Shown here: positions 54,466 through 63,281 of the stretch, one piece after another
Layout of the letters: each line of letters begins with the position of its first letter
How positions within the stretch are numbered: the stretch's first letter is position 1
NCBI RefSeq assembly: GCF_024497955.1
Contig: NZ_JANHKP010000013.1
Span: 62,001-126,000 of the forward strand
Length of the DNA stretch: 64,000 bases
Direction: 5' to 3'
From: Streptomyces sp. C10-9-1
GTDB taxonomy: Bacteria; Actinomycetota; Actinomycetes; Streptomycetales; Streptomycetaceae
Notes under the pieces: model-generated
Database searches by the model: none
What the model was told of the DNA's origin: nothing
The model's input: the letters and a program-made list of their open reading frames with translations, nothing else
Translations under genes and position numbers: made by a program

Positions 54466-54493
54466 GGGGCCGCGCCCGGCAGGGCGCGACCCC
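54466..54493 (+). terminator. Hairpin terminator of the dut operon
   Basis: Twelve-position stem at 54466-54477 / 54482-54493 with one C-A mismatch and a GGCA loop, 19 bases past the DUF3710 stop. Confidence 0.65.
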
Positions 54494-54724
54494 GTCCGCG
54501 GCCGTCCGCCCGCGGTGTCGCACGCCCCTTCTCCCGCCGGTCGCGCGCCCCGGGTCCGCTCTCGCCGCCTGCCCGCCCCCGCCCGCGTCGGGATCCCGTC
54601 ATCGCCGGGCCCCTTCCGCCCCCGCCGCACCGTCCGGTCTCCTCCGCCGACGTAGGGTCGACGGTGCGCGGCCCGCCCGCCCGGCACGGCCGCGCACCCG
54701 CGCGACACAGAAGACGATGAGGCC

Positions 54725-57292
54725 ATGGGACGCGGCAGACTGCGGATCTACCTGGGTGCGGCACCCGGCGTCGGCAAGACCTACGCCATGCTCTGCGAGG
54801 CGCACCGGCGCCTGGAGCGGGGCACCGACTGCGTGATCGGCCACGTGGAGCACCACGGCAGGCCGCGCACGGTGGCGCTGCTCGACGGTCTGGAGCAGGT
54901 GCCGCGCCGGGGGCTCACCCACCGGGGGTCGGCCTTCGAGGAGATGGACGTCGACGCCGTGATCGAGCGGCGGCCCGCCGTGGTCCTGGTCGACGAGATG
55001 GCCCACGCCAACGTCCCCGGCTCCCGCAACGCCAAGCGCTGGCAGGACGTCGAGGACCTGCTGGCCGCCGGGATCGACGTGATAACCACGATCAACATCC
55101 AGCACCTGGAGTCGCTGGGGGACGTGGTGCACTCCATCACCGGCGTCCGGCAGGGCGAGACCGTGCCCGACGAGGTGGTCCGCCGGGCCGAGCAGATCGA
55201 GCTCGTCGACATGGCCCCCCAGGCGCTGCGCCGCCGCATGGCCCACGGCAACATCTACCGGCCGGACCGGATCGACGCCGCCCTGTCCAACTACTTCCGC
55301 CCCGGCAATCTGACGGCCCTGCGCGAGCTGGCCCTGCTGTGGCTGGCCGACCGGGTCGACGAGTACCTCCAGCAGTACCGGGGCGAGCACAACATCCGCT
55401 CCACCTGGCAGGCGCGCGAACGCGTGGTCGTCGGCCTCACCGGCGGGCCCGAGGGGCGCACCCTGATCCGCCGCTCGGCGCGGATGGCCGCCAAGGGCGC
55501 GGGCGGGGAGATCCTCGCGGTCTACATCTCCCGCAGCGACGGCCTCACCTCCGCCTCGCCCAAGGAGCTCACCGTCCAGCGGACCCTGGTGGAGGACCTC
55601 GGCGGCACCTTCCACCACGTGATCGGCGACGACGTGCCCTCGGCGCTGCTGGAGTTCGCCCGCGGGGTCAACGCCACCCAGATCGTGCTCGGGTCCAGCC
55701 GCCGCAAGTCCTGGCAGTACCTGTTCGGCCCCGGCGTGGGCGCGAGCGTCGCCCGCGACTCCGGGCCCGACCTCGACGTGCACATCGTCACCCACGACGA
55801 GGCGGGCAAGGGCCGCGGTCTGCCCGGTGCCCGCGGGGCCCGGCTGGGGCGCCCGCGCACGGTGGCCGCCTGGCTGGCCGGCGTCCTCGGCCCGGCCGTG
55901 CTGACCGTGCTGCTGCGGCACCTGGAGGACGGCCCCGGGCTCGCCAACGACGTACTGCTCTTCCTGTTCCTGACCGTCCTCGCCGCCCTGCTCGGCGGGC
56001 TGCTCCCGGCCCTCGTCTCGGCGGCCGTCGGCTCCCTGCTGCTGAACTACTTCTTCACCCCGCCGACCCACACCCTCGACATCGCGGAGCCGCAGAACCT
56101 GGTCGCTCTGATGATCTTCGTGGCGGTGGCCGTGGCGGTCGCCTCGGTGGTGGACGCCGCGGCCCGCCGCACCCAGCAGGCCGCCCGGCTGCGGGCCGAG
56201 TCGGAGGTCCTCTCCTTCCTCGCCGGGAGCGTCCTCAGGGTGAGCCTGCCCGCACCGCAGAACGGCGGTGCCACCGTGCTGGACGCCCTCCTGGAGCGGG
56301 TGCGGGAGACCTTCGCCATGGAGTCCGTGGCCCTGCTGGAGCGGGCCGGCGACCTGGAGCCGTGGACCTGCACCGCGAGCACCGGCCCGGCACCCGCCTC
56401 CCGGCCGGACGACGCCGATGTGGATATGCCCGTCGGCGACCACATGGCCCTCGCGCTCTCCGGCCGCGTGCTGCCCGCCGAGGACCGCCGGGTGCTCTCG
56501 GCCTTCGCCGCGCACGCGGCCGTCGTCCTCGACCGGCAGCGCCTGGCCGGGGAGGCGGAGACGGCGCGGGCCCTGGCGGAGGGCAACCGGATCCGCACCG
56601 CGCTGCTCGCCGCCGTCAGCCACGACCTGCGCACCCCGCTGGCCGGGATCAAGGCCGCGGTGACCTCGCTGCGCTCGGACGACGTCGCCTGGTCCCCCGA
56701 GGACGAGGCCGAACTCCTCGCCGGGATCGAGGCGGGCGCGGACCGCCTGGACCACCTGGTGGGCAACCTCCTGGACATGTCCCGCCTCCAGACCGGCACG
56801 GTCACCCCGCTGATCCGCCGGACCGCGCTGGACGAGGTCATCCCGCTCGCCCTCGCGGGCGTGCCGCCGGAGAGCGTCGAACTCGACGTCCCCGAGTCGC
56901 TGCCGATGGTCGCGGTGGACCGGGGCCTGCTGGAGCGGGCGGTCGCCAACATCGTCGAGAACGCGGTCAAGTACGGCCCTCCCGGCCTGCCCGTCGCCGT
57001 CGCCGCGAGCGCCCTGGGCGCCCGGGTGGAGCTGCGGGTGGTCGACCGGGGCCAGGGCGTGCCGGACGAGGAGAAGGAGCGGATCTTCGAACCGTTCCAG
57101 CGCTACGGCGACACCCCCCGCGGCGCGGGGGTCGGCCTGGGCCTGGCCGTGTCCCGCGGGTTCGTGGAGGCCATGGGCGGCACCCTCACCGCGGAGGACA
57201 CCCCGGGAGGCGGCATGACCATGGTGCTCACCCTGGCCGCCGAGCCCGGGCACGTCGGCGGCGCCGAACGCCTGGCGGAGGCCACCACATGA
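54725..57292 (+). CDS. kdpD: KdpD sensor histidine kinase (potassium/osmotic sensing)
   Basis: 855 residues. The KdpD N-terminal ATP-binding domain has the Walker A GAAPGVGKTY (11-20) and VVLVDEMAHANVPGSRN. A UspA domain follows at about 235-350 (ERVVVGLTGGPEGRTLIRRSARMA), then four closely packed membrane helices (about 385-480, including LLNYFFTPPTHTLDIAEPQN), a GAF-like region, HisKA with His633 in SHDLRTPL, and HATPase_c (NIVENAVKYG). Normal KdpD lengths are ~850-900. It senses low potassium or high osmolarity and phosphorylates KdpE. The kdpFABC pump genes are not adjacent, so this is an orphan sensor pair as in other streptomycetes. Confidence 0.95.
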   Translation: MGRGRLRIYLGAAPGVGKTYAMLCEAHRRLERGTDCVIGHVEHHGRPRTVALLDGLEQVPRRGLTHRGSAFEEMDVDAVIERRPAVVLVDEMAHANVPGSRNAKRWQDVEDLLAAGIDVITTINIQHLESLGDVVHSITGVRQGETVPDEVVRRAEQIELVDMAPQALRRRMAHGNIYRPDRIDAALSNYFRPGNLTALRELALLWLADRVDEYLQQYRGEHNIRSTWQARERVVVGLTGGPEGRTLIRRSARMAAKGAGGEILAVYISRSDGLTSASPKELTVQRTLVEDLGGTFHHVIGDDVPSALLEFARGVNATQIVLGSSRRKSWQYLFGPGVGASVARDSGPDLDVHIVTHDEAGKGRGLPGARGARLGRPRTVAAWLAGVLGPAVLTVLLRHLEDGPGLANDVLLFLFLTVLAALLGGLLPALVSAAVGSLLLNYFFTPPTHTLDIAEPQNLVALMIFVAVAVAVASVVDAAARRTQQAARLRAESEVLSFLAGSVLRVSLPAPQNGGATVLDALLERVRETFAMESVALLERAGDLEPWTCTASTGPAPASRPDDADVDMPVGDHMALALSGRVLPAEDRRVLSAFAAHAAVVLDRQRLAGEAETARALAEGNRIRTALLAAVSHDLRTPLAGIKAAVTSLRSDDVAWSPEDEAELLAGIEAGADRLDHLVGNLLDMSRLQTGTVTPLIRRTALDEVIPLALAGVPPESVELDVPESLPMVAVDRGLLERAVANIVENAVKYGPPGLPVAVAASALGARVELRVVDRGQGVPDEEKERIFEPFQRYGDTPRGAGVGLGLAVSRGFVEAMGGTLTAEDTPGGGMTMVLTLAAEPGHVGGAERLAEATT

Positions 57293-57452
57293 GCGGGCCG
57301 CCGCCGTCCGCCGCGGCGGGCCGGTGTGCCGCGACGCGAGCCCGTCCCGTCCGCGCGTCGCCCGCGCCCCACCGCCCGGCCGGACCGGGGCCTGCCGCCC
57401 CCACCCTGCTCACCCACCTTCCCCATCCGCACACCAGAAAGGCGGACCGGTC

Positions 57453-58136
57453 ATGACCCGGGTGCTCGTGGTCGACGACGAGCCGCAGATCGTACGCCCC
57501 CTCGTGATCAACCTGAAGGCGCGCAAGTACGAGGTGGACTCGGCCCACGACGGCGCCACCGCCCTCGAACTTGCCGCCGCCCGCCATCCCGACGTCGTCG
57601 TGCTCGACCTCGGGCTGCCTGACATGGACGGCGTCGAGGTCATCCGGGGCCTGCGCGGCTGGACGCGCGTCCCGATCCTCGTGCTGTCGGCGCGCCACTC
57701 CTCCGACGAGAAGGTCGCCGCCCTGGACGCGGGCGCCGACGACTACGTCACCAAGCCCTTCGGCATGGACGAGCTGCTCGCCCGGCTGCGCGCCGCCGTC
57801 CGCCGCGCCGAGCCCTCCGGCGGCGACGACGGCCTCGTCACCGTGGAGACCGAGTCCTTCACGGTCGACCTGGCCGCCCGCAGGGTGCGCAGGGAAGGCC
57901 GGGACGTGCGGCTGACCCCGACCGAGTGGCACCTCCTGGAGGTGCTGGTGCGCAACACCGGCCGCCTGGTCGGGCAGAAGCAGCTCCTCCAGGAGGTCTG
58001 GGGCCCCTCCTACGGGACCGAGACCAACTACCTGCGCGTCTACATGGCCCAGCTGCGGCGGAAGCTGGAGGCGGACCCCTCCCACCCGAGGCACTTCGTC
58101 ACCGAACCGGGCATGGGCTACCGCTTCGAACGCTGA
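57453..58136 (+). CDS. kdpE: KdpE response regulator
   Basis: 227 residues, OmpR class. Asp52 in VVVLDLGLPDMDG is the phospho-acceptor, and DDYVTKPF holds the conserved lysine. The C-terminal winged helix has EWHLLEVLVRNTGRLVGQKQLLQEVWG and ends PGMGYRFER. It pairs with the KdpD gene 160 bases upstream. There is no terminator-like stem in that gap, so co-transcription is likely. Its targets probably include kdpFABC elsewhere. Control of the local K+ genes is possible. Confidence 0.94.
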   Translation: MTRVLVVDDEPQIVRPLVINLKARKYEVDSAHDGATALELAAARHPDVVVLDLGLPDMDGVEVIRGLRGWTRVPILVLSARHSSDEKVAALDAGADDYVTKPFGMDELLARLRAAVRRAEPSGGDDGLVTVETESFTVDLAARRVRREGRDVRLTPTEWHLLEVLVRNTGRLVGQKQLLQEVWGPSYGTETNYLRVYMAQLRRKLEADPSHPRHFVTEPGMGYRFER

Positions 58137-58179
58137 TCCGGGACCGCTCCGGCATTGATGCGCCGGGGAGGGGGGCCGG

Positions 58180-58185
58180 TAGGCT
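58180..58185 (+). promoter_or_regulatory. -10 element of a probable leaderless promoter
   Basis: TAGGCT ends 6 bases before ATG 58192. Confidence 0.5.
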
Positions 58186-58191
58186 TTCCGT

Positions 58192-58617
58192 ATGAACGCA
58201 ACACCCCGTTCGGAGCGGGCCGCGCAGGACGGCAGGGGGGCGAAACCCGCCGGCCGCTTCCGCCGCATGCTCGACCGGCTCGCCTCCTCCCAGCAGGACA
58301 TCGAGTCGGCGGAGCTCCTCCAGGACACGCAGGCCACGGGGTGCACGCCCATCTGCGACTGCGGGGACCGCCAGATCGTCCGGGTCACTGGTACGTTGCG
58401 CACGGTGACCCTGCGTCCGCGGGCCGGAGTGCCCGCACTGGAAGCCGAGATGTTCGACGGCACGGCGCCGCTGGACGTCGTCTGGCTCGGCCGCCGCTCC
58501 ATCGCGGGCATCGAACCGGGCCGCCGCCTCATCGCCTCGGGCCGGATCTCGATGAGCCACGGCCGCCGGGTGCTGTTCAATCCCAAATACGAACTCCGAC
58601 CACTCGGACAGGAGTAG
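58192..58617 (+). CDS. OB-fold nucleic-acid-binding-like protein
   Basis: 141 residues. After a basic ~30-residue start, a CTPICDCGDRQIVRVTGTLRTVTLRPRAGVPALEAEMFDGTAPLDVVWLGRR core gives the five-strand OB pattern, ending ASGRISMSHGRRVLFNPKYEL. In actinobacteria this gene precedes DUF3159 and the trk-type genes, as here, and is sometimes annotated as a DNA-binding protein. The function is unproven. Only 3 bases separate it from the DUF3159 start. Confidence 0.88.
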   Translation: MNATPRSERAAQDGRGAKPAGRFRRMLDRLASSQQDIESAELLQDTQATGCTPICDCGDRQIVRVTGTLRTVTLRPRAGVPALEAEMFDGTAPLDVVWLGRRSIAGIEPGRRLIASGRISMSHGRRVLFNPKYELRPLGQE

Positions 58618-58620
58618 CCG

Positions 58621-59388
58621 GTGACGTCCCTCGACAAGCCGACCCCCCCGCCCCCCGACCACCAGCAGCAGGACCCGGCCGGTTCCACGGCCTCCGGGAC
58701 CGACTCCAAGGCGGTCACGGAGGCGGCGCTGTTCGAGGCGTTCGGCGGCGTGCGCGGCATGGTGGAGACGGTCCTGCCGGGCCTGCTCTTCGTGACGATC
58801 TACACCGTCAACAAGGATCTGCACAGCTCGGCGATCGCCGCACTCGCGGTCTCCCTGGTCCTGGTCGCCGTCCGGCTGCTGCGCCGCGACACCGTCAAGC
58901 ACGCCTTCAGCGGCGTCTTCGGCGTCGCCTTCGGTGTGGTCTTCGCGATGATGACCGGAAACGCCAAGGACTTCTACCTCCCCGGCATGCTCTACACCCT
59001 CGGCCTCGCGCTGGCGTACATCGTCACCGCCGTGGCGGGCGTGCCGCTCATCGGGCTGATCCTCGGGCCGGTCTTCAAGGAGAACCTCTCCTGGCGGACC
59101 CGCAACCCCGGCCGCAAGCGCGCCTACACCCGCGCCAGCTGGGCCTGGGGCCTGATCCTCCTCGCCAAGTGCGCCATCCTCTTCCCGCTGTACTGGTGGG
59201 CCGACACGACCCAGCTCGGCTGGGTGCTGGTGGCACTGAAGATCCCACCGTTCCTGCTCGCCGTATGGCTGACCTGGGTCTTCCTGGCCAAGGCGCCGCC
59301 GCCGATCGACGTGTTCGCCGAGATGGAGGCGGAGGAGCGGGCGGAGAAGGAGCGCAAGGCGGCCGCCGCCCGCGACGCCGCCCCCTGA
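58621..59388 (+). CDS. DUF3159 membrane protein
   Basis: 255 residues. A ~45-residue polar start, then about six membrane helices (AAGVRGMVETVLPGLL-like start at GVRGMVETVLPGLLFVTIYT through IPPFLLAVWLTWVFLA), with a conserved KENLSWRTRNPGRKRAYTRASWAWG loop. It ends in a charged Glu/Lys/Ala helix. The family is actinobacterial and of unknown function. Its fixed place between an OB-fold gene and TrkA genes hints at ion homeostasis, by association only. GTG 58621 is 3 bases after the preceding stop. Confidence 0.9.
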   Translation: MTSLDKPTPPPPDHQQQDPAGSTASGTDSKAVTEAALFEAFGGVRGMVETVLPGLLFVTIYTVNKDLHSSAIAALAVSLVLVAVRLLRRDTVKHAFSGVFGVAFGVVFAMMTGNAKDFYLPGMLYTLGLALAYIVTAVAGVPLIGLILGPVFKENLSWRTRNPGRKRAYTRASWAWGLILLAKCAILFPLYWWADTTQLGWVLVALKIPPFLLAVWLTWVFLAKAPPPIDVFAEMEAEERAEKERKAAAARDAAP

Positions 59389-59416
59389 GCCCGGCCGGGT
59401 ACCCGGCACCCGGGAC

Positions 59417-59455
59417 GCACGGAGGGCGGAACCGCACCGGTTCCGCCCTCCGTGC
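59417..59455. terminator. Bidirectional terminator between the DUF3159 and trkA-type genes
   Basis: Exact 18-bp arms at 59417-59434 and 59438-59455 with a CAC loop, between convergent transcription units. Confidence 0.88.
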
Positions 59456-59515
59456 TCCGTGCACCCGGCCCGGTGCCCCGCCGGGCCCCGTGCGAGCGCC
59501 TTCCCCGGCCGGTCC

Positions 59516-60184
59516 TCAGCCCTCGCGGCGCACCGACAGCAGCTCCTCCAGCTGCTCCTCGCGCGCCTGGGCCGCCACGAACAGCAGCTCGTCCCCGTCC
59601 TCCAGGGTCTCCTCGGCGCTGGGCGTGAGGACCCGCGAACCGCGGATGATCGTCACCAGCGAGGTGTCGTCCGGCCAGGCCACGTCCCCGACGCGGGTGC
59701 CCGAGACGGCCGACTCCGGCGGCAGCGTCAGCTCCACCAGGTTGGCGTCGCCGTGGCTGAACCGGAGCAGGCGCACCAGGTCGCCGACGCTCACCGCCTC
59801 CTCGACCAGCGCCGACATCAGGCGCGGCGTGGACACCGCGACGTCCACACCCCAGGACTCGTTGAAGAGCCACTCGTTCTTGGGGTTGTTGACCCGCGCG
59901 ACGACCCGGGGCACCGCGTACTCCGTCTTGGCCAGCAGCGAGACCACCAGGTTGACCTTGTCGTCGCCGGTCGCGGCGATGACCACGTTGCAGCGCTGGA
60001 GGGCCGCCTCGTCCAGCGAGGTGATCTCGCACGCATCGGCCAGCAGCCACTCGGCCTGCGGCACGCGTTCCACCGAGATGGCGGTCGGGGCCTTGTCGAT
60101 CAGCAGGACCTCGTGGCCGTTCTCCAGCAGCTCGCCCGCGATGGAACGCCCCACGGCGCCGGCGCCCGCGATTGCGACGCGCAT
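59516..60184 (-). CDS. TrkA-family potassium channel/transport regulator (second of pair)
   Basis: 222 residues. The Rossmann RCK_N domain starts MRVAIAGAGAVGRSIAGELLENGHEVLLIDK, binding NAD(H) or a nucleotide, and TGDDKVNLVVSLLAKTEYAVPRVVARVNNP follows. RCK_C (ELTLPPESAVSGTRVGDVAWPDDTSLVTIIRG) is the ligand-binding part where c-di-AMP or other effectors sit in related proteins. It overlaps the first TrkA gene at ATGA. The pair matches CeoC/CeoB of mycobacteria and probably gates or controls a K+ importer, most simply the divergent KimA-like protein. Confidence 0.93.
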   Translation of the reverse strand: MRVAIAGAGAVGRSIAGELLENGHEVLLIDKAPTAISVERVPQAEWLLADACEITSLDEAALQRCNVVIAATGDDKVNLVVSLLAKTEYAVPRVVARVNNPKNEWLFNESWGVDVAVSTPRLMSALVEEAVSVGDLVRLLRFSHGDANLVELTLPPESAVSGTRVGDVAWPDDTSLVTIIRGSRVLTPSAEETLEDGDELLFVAAQAREEQLEELLSVRREG

Positions 60185-60852
60185 CAGTGACCGCCCTCCT
60201 CGGGCCCCTCGGCGAAGGCCTCCTCGACCTTCGCGATGTCGTCCGTCCGCATCATCACGTGCACCAGGTCGCCCTCCTGGAGCACGGTCTGCGAGGTCGG
60301 CAGCACCGCCTCGCCCAGCCGGGTGAGGAAGGCCACCCGCACCCCCGTCTCCTCCTGGAGACGGCTGATCTTGTGCCCGATCCAGGCCGGGGACGTGTGC
60401 ACCTCGGCGAGCTGCACACCGCCGCTCGGGTCCCGCCACAGCGGCTCGGCACCCGACGGCAGCAGGCGCCGCAGCATCTGGTCCGCCGTCCAGCGGACCG
60501 TCGCCACGGTCGGGATGCCGAGGCGCTGGTAGACCTCGGCCCGGCGGGGGTCGTAGATCCGCGCGGCCACGTTCTCGATGCCGAACATCTCCCGTGCCAC
60601 CCGCGCCGCGATGATGTTCGAGTTGTCGCCGCTGCTGACCGCCGCGAAGGCGCCGGCCTCCTCGATCCCCGCCTCGCGCAGGGTGTCCTGGTCGAAGCCG
60701 ACGCCGGTGACACGGCGGCCGCCGAAGCCCGACCCCAGGCGGCGGAAGGCCGTCGGGTCGCGGTCGACGACCGCGACCGTGTGCCCCTGCTGCTCCAGGG
60801 TCTGGGCGAGAGCGGCTCCCACCCGCCCGCACCCCATGATGACGATGTGCAC
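60184..60852 (-). CDS. TrkA-family potassium transport regulator (first of pair)
   Basis: 222 residues. The GxGxxG of RCK_N is MHIVIMGCGRVGAALAQTLEQQGHTVAVVDRD. A GDNSNIIAARVAREMFGIENVAARIYDPRRAEVY segment and an RCK_C domain (QLAEVHTSPAWIGHKISRLQEETGVRVAFLTR) follow. It starts 228 bases from the divergent KimA-like gene. Its stop overlaps the next start, so the two TrkA proteins are made in equal amounts. The two sequences differ enough that they probably form a hetero-oligomeric gate. Confidence 0.93.
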   Translation of the reverse strand: MHIVIMGCGRVGAALAQTLEQQGHTVAVVDRDPTAFRRLGSGFGGRRVTGVGFDQDTLREAGIEEAGAFAAVSSGDNSNIIAARVAREMFGIENVAARIYDPRRAEVYQRLGIPTVATVRWTADQMLRRLLPSGAEPLWRDPSGGVQLAEVHTSPAWIGHKISRLQEETGVRVAFLTRLGEAVLPTSQTVLQEGDLVHVMMRTDDIAKVEEAFAEGPEEGGH

Positions 60853-60881
60853 GACCGTCCTTCCGGCTGACTCGGTCCCAT

Positions 60882-60908
60882 GACGTGATCCGTCCGACGT
60901 GATCCGTC
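60882..60908. repeat. Tandem 13-bp direct repeat between the divergent potassium genes
   Basis: GACGTGATCCGTC at 60882-60894 and again at 60896-60908, one base apart. A consensus TTGACA -35 on the reverse strand lies nearby at 60918-60913. The repeat could be a regulator site for the trkA-type operon, the importer, or both. Confidence 0.55.
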
Positions 60909-61067
60909 ATGCTGTCAAGGCCCTACAGGGTCTCAGACCACGGACCCAGCTAAGCACGCGCGGTCCTACCGCGGACTGGGCGTGTTGGACAGACGTCATT
61001 CCGTCAAAGCGCAACAGGATTCTGTTAAGGCCAGGGTGGTGAGTGGGCCCGGCGGATTTCGAGCGTT

Positions 61068-61073
61068 TACGAT
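61068..61073 (+). promoter_or_regulatory. -10 element of a probable leaderless promoter
   Basis: TACGAT ends 7 bases before GTG 61081. This supports the later start over the open frame from 60982. Confidence 0.5.
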
Positions 61074-61080
61074 CCTCCCC

Positions 61081-63129
61081 GTGTCCAAACTGACCGACCT
61101 GCCCAAACGGATTCTGATCGGCCGGGCGCTGCGCAGCGACAGGCTGGGGGAGACGCTCCTCCCGAAGCGCATCGCACTCCCCGTCTTCGCCTCCGACCCG
61201 CTGTCCTCCGTGGCGTACGCACCGGGCGAAGTCCTGCTGGTCCTGTCCATCGCGGGTGTGTCGGCCTACCACTTCAGCCCCTGGATCGCCGCGGCCGTCG
61301 TGGTGCTGATGTTCACCGTCGTCGCCTCGTACCGCCAGAACGTCCGCGCCTACCCCAGCGGCGGCGGCGACTACGAGGTGGCCACCACCAACCTCGGGCC
61401 CAGGGCCGGACTCACCGTCGCCAGCGCCCTGCTGGTCGACTACGTGCTCACCGTCGCCGTCTCGATCTCCGCGGGCGTGGAGAACCTCGGCTCGGCCGTC
61501 CCCTTCGTCGTCGAGCACAAGACCTTCAGCGCCACCGCGATAATCGTGCTGCTGACGCTGATGAACCTCCGCGGCGTCAAGGAGTCCGGAAAGCTCTTCG
61601 CCATCCCGACCTACGTCTTCGTCGGCGGCGTCTTCCTCATGCTCGCCTGGGGCGCGTTCAAGGGCCTCGTCCTCGGCGACACCCTGCACGCCCCCACGGC
61701 CGACTACGAGATCAAGCCCGAGCACCCGGGGCTCGCCGGCTTCGCCCTCGTCTTCCTGCTGCTGCGCGCCTTCTCCTCCGGCTGCGCCGCCCTGACCGGT
61801 GTCGAGGCCATCAGCAACGGCGTCCCCGCCTTCCGCAAGCCCAAGAGCCGCAACGCCGCCAACACGCTCGCCCTGATGGGCGCCCTCGCCGTCACGATGT
61901 TCTGCGGCATCATCGCCCTCGCCATGGCCAGCGACGTCAAGATGGCCGAGTACCCGGCCAAGGACCTCTACCGCGACGGCGTGCCGGTGGGGCCCGACTA
62001 CGTGCAGCACCCCGTGATCTCCCAGGTCGCGGCGGCCGTCTTCGGCGACGGGACCTTCTTCTTCGTCCTCCTGGCCGCCGCCACCGCCCTGGTGCTGTTC
62101 CTCGCCGCCAACACCGCCTACAACGGCTTCCCGCTGCTCGGCTCGATCCTGGCCCAGGACCGCTACCTGCCCCGCCAGCTCCACACCCGCGGAGACCGGC
62201 TCGCCTTCTCCAACGGCATCGTGCTCCTCGCGGGCGCCGCCGTCCTGCTGGTGTGGATCTACGGCGCCGACTCCACCCGGCTGATCCAGCTCTACATCGT
62301 CGGCGTCTTCGTCTCCTTCACGCTCAGCCAGACCGGCATGGTCCGGCACTGGAACCGCCACCTGGCCGCCGAGCGGAACAAGGCCAAGCGCCGCCACATG
62401 ATCCGCTCGCGCGCCATCAACGCCTTCGGGGCCTTCTTCACCGGGCTGGTCCTCGTCGTCGTCCTCGTCACCAAGTTCACCCACGGAGCCTGGGTCGCCC
62501 TGCTCGGCATGGTGATCTTCTTCGGCACCATGACCGCCATCCGCAGGCACTACGACCGGGTCGCCGACGAGATCTCCGCGCCCGAGGAGCCCGCCGACGA
62601 CACCGTGCGCCCCTCCCGGGTCCACTCGATCGTGCTGGTCTCCAAGGTCCACCGGCCCACCCTGAGGGCGGTCTCCTACGCCCAGCTGATGCGCTCCGAC
62701 CGGCTGGAGGCGCTCAGCGTCAACGTCGACCCGGCCGAGACGCGCGCCCTCCAGGCGGAATGGGAGCGCCGGGGCATCAACGTCCCGCTGAAGATCCTCG
62801 ACTCGCCCTACCGCGAGATCACCCGGCCCGTGATCGAGTACGTCAGGAGCCTGCGCCGCGAGAGCCCCCGCGACGCGGTCAGCGTGATCATCCCGGAGTA
62901 CGTGGTCGGCCACTGGTACGAGCACCTGCTCCACAACCAGAGCGCCCTGCGCCTGAAGGGGCGGCTGCTGTTCACCCCGGGCGTCATGGTCACCTCCGTG
63001 CCCTACCAGCTGGAGTCCTCCGAGGCGGCCAAGCGCCGGGCGCGCAAGCGCCAGGACTGGAGCGCGCCCGGCGCGGTGCGCCGCGGGCCGGTGGACCGGC
63101 GGACCAAGGAGCCCAGCGGCAAGGGCTGA
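61081..63129 (+). CDS. KimA-like APC-superfamily transporter, probable potassium importer
   Basis: 682 residues. The first ~470 are about 12 membrane helices. The features match KimA (formerly YdaO) of Bacillus: SDPLSSVAYAPGEVLLVLSIAG at about 38-59, YPSGGGDYEVATTNLGPRAGLTVASALLVDYVLTVAVSISAGVENL, and LTLMNLRGVKESGKLFAIPTYVFV. A C-terminal cytoplasmic domain (RVHSIVLVSKVHRPTLRAVSYAQLM to the end) corresponds to the KimA dimerising domain. KimA is a proton-coupled K+ importer that c-di-AMP inhibits. The amino-acid permease alternative is less likely given the KdpDE and TrkA neighbours. Confidence 0.88.
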   Translation: MSKLTDLPKRILIGRALRSDRLGETLLPKRIALPVFASDPLSSVAYAPGEVLLVLSIAGVSAYHFSPWIAAAVVVLMFTVVASYRQNVRAYPSGGGDYEVATTNLGPRAGLTVASALLVDYVLTVAVSISAGVENLGSAVPFVVEHKTFSATAIIVLLTLMNLRGVKESGKLFAIPTYVFVGGVFLMLAWGAFKGLVLGDTLHAPTADYEIKPEHPGLAGFALVFLLLRAFSSGCAALTGVEAISNGVPAFRKPKSRNAANTLALMGALAVTMFCGIIALAMASDVKMAEYPAKDLYRDGVPVGPDYVQHPVISQVAAAVFGDGTFFFVLLAAATALVLFLAANTAYNGFPLLGSILAQDRYLPRQLHTRGDRLAFSNGIVLLAGAAVLLVWIYGADSTRLIQLYIVGVFVSFTLSQTGMVRHWNRHLAAERNKAKRRHMIRSRAINAFGAFFTGLVLVVVLVTKFTHGAWVALLGMVIFFGTMTAIRRHYDRVADEISAPEEPADDTVRPSRVHSIVLVSKVHRPTLRAVSYAQLMRSDRLEALSVNVDPAETRALQAEWERRGINVPLKILDSPYREITRPVIEYVRSLRRESPRDAVSVIIPEYVVGHWYEHLLHNQSALRLKGRLLFTPGVMVTSVPYQLESSEAAKRRARKRQDWSAPGAVRRGPVDRRTKEPSGKG

Positions 63130-63133
63130 CGCG

Positions 63134-63189
63134 GGGCGGCCGGCGGCCCGGGCCGGGCGCCGCGGGAGGCCGGCCGCCCCGGCACCGGC
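63134..63189 (+). terminator. Hairpin terminator of the KimA-like gene
   Basis: Exact 11-bp arms at 63134-63144 and 63179-63189, with an internally structured CCGGG-rich loop, 4 bases past the stop. Confidence 0.65.
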
Positions 63190-63281
63190 GCCCGCGGGGC
63201 GGTCGGGAGCACGCCCGCGCCGACGTACACTGGACGGTCGTTGTCCGGCCGCCCGCCCCCGCCCCCTGGAGTCACCCCGCC

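Noticed and set aside
60982..61080. Earlier start for the KimA-like gene
   Set aside because: A -10 hexamer lies between it and GTG 61081, and the extension does not resemble the family.
61081..63129. Ordinary amino-acid permease
   Set aside because: Motifs and the large C-terminal cytosolic domain match KimA better, and the neighbours are potassium genes. It remains a possible alternative.
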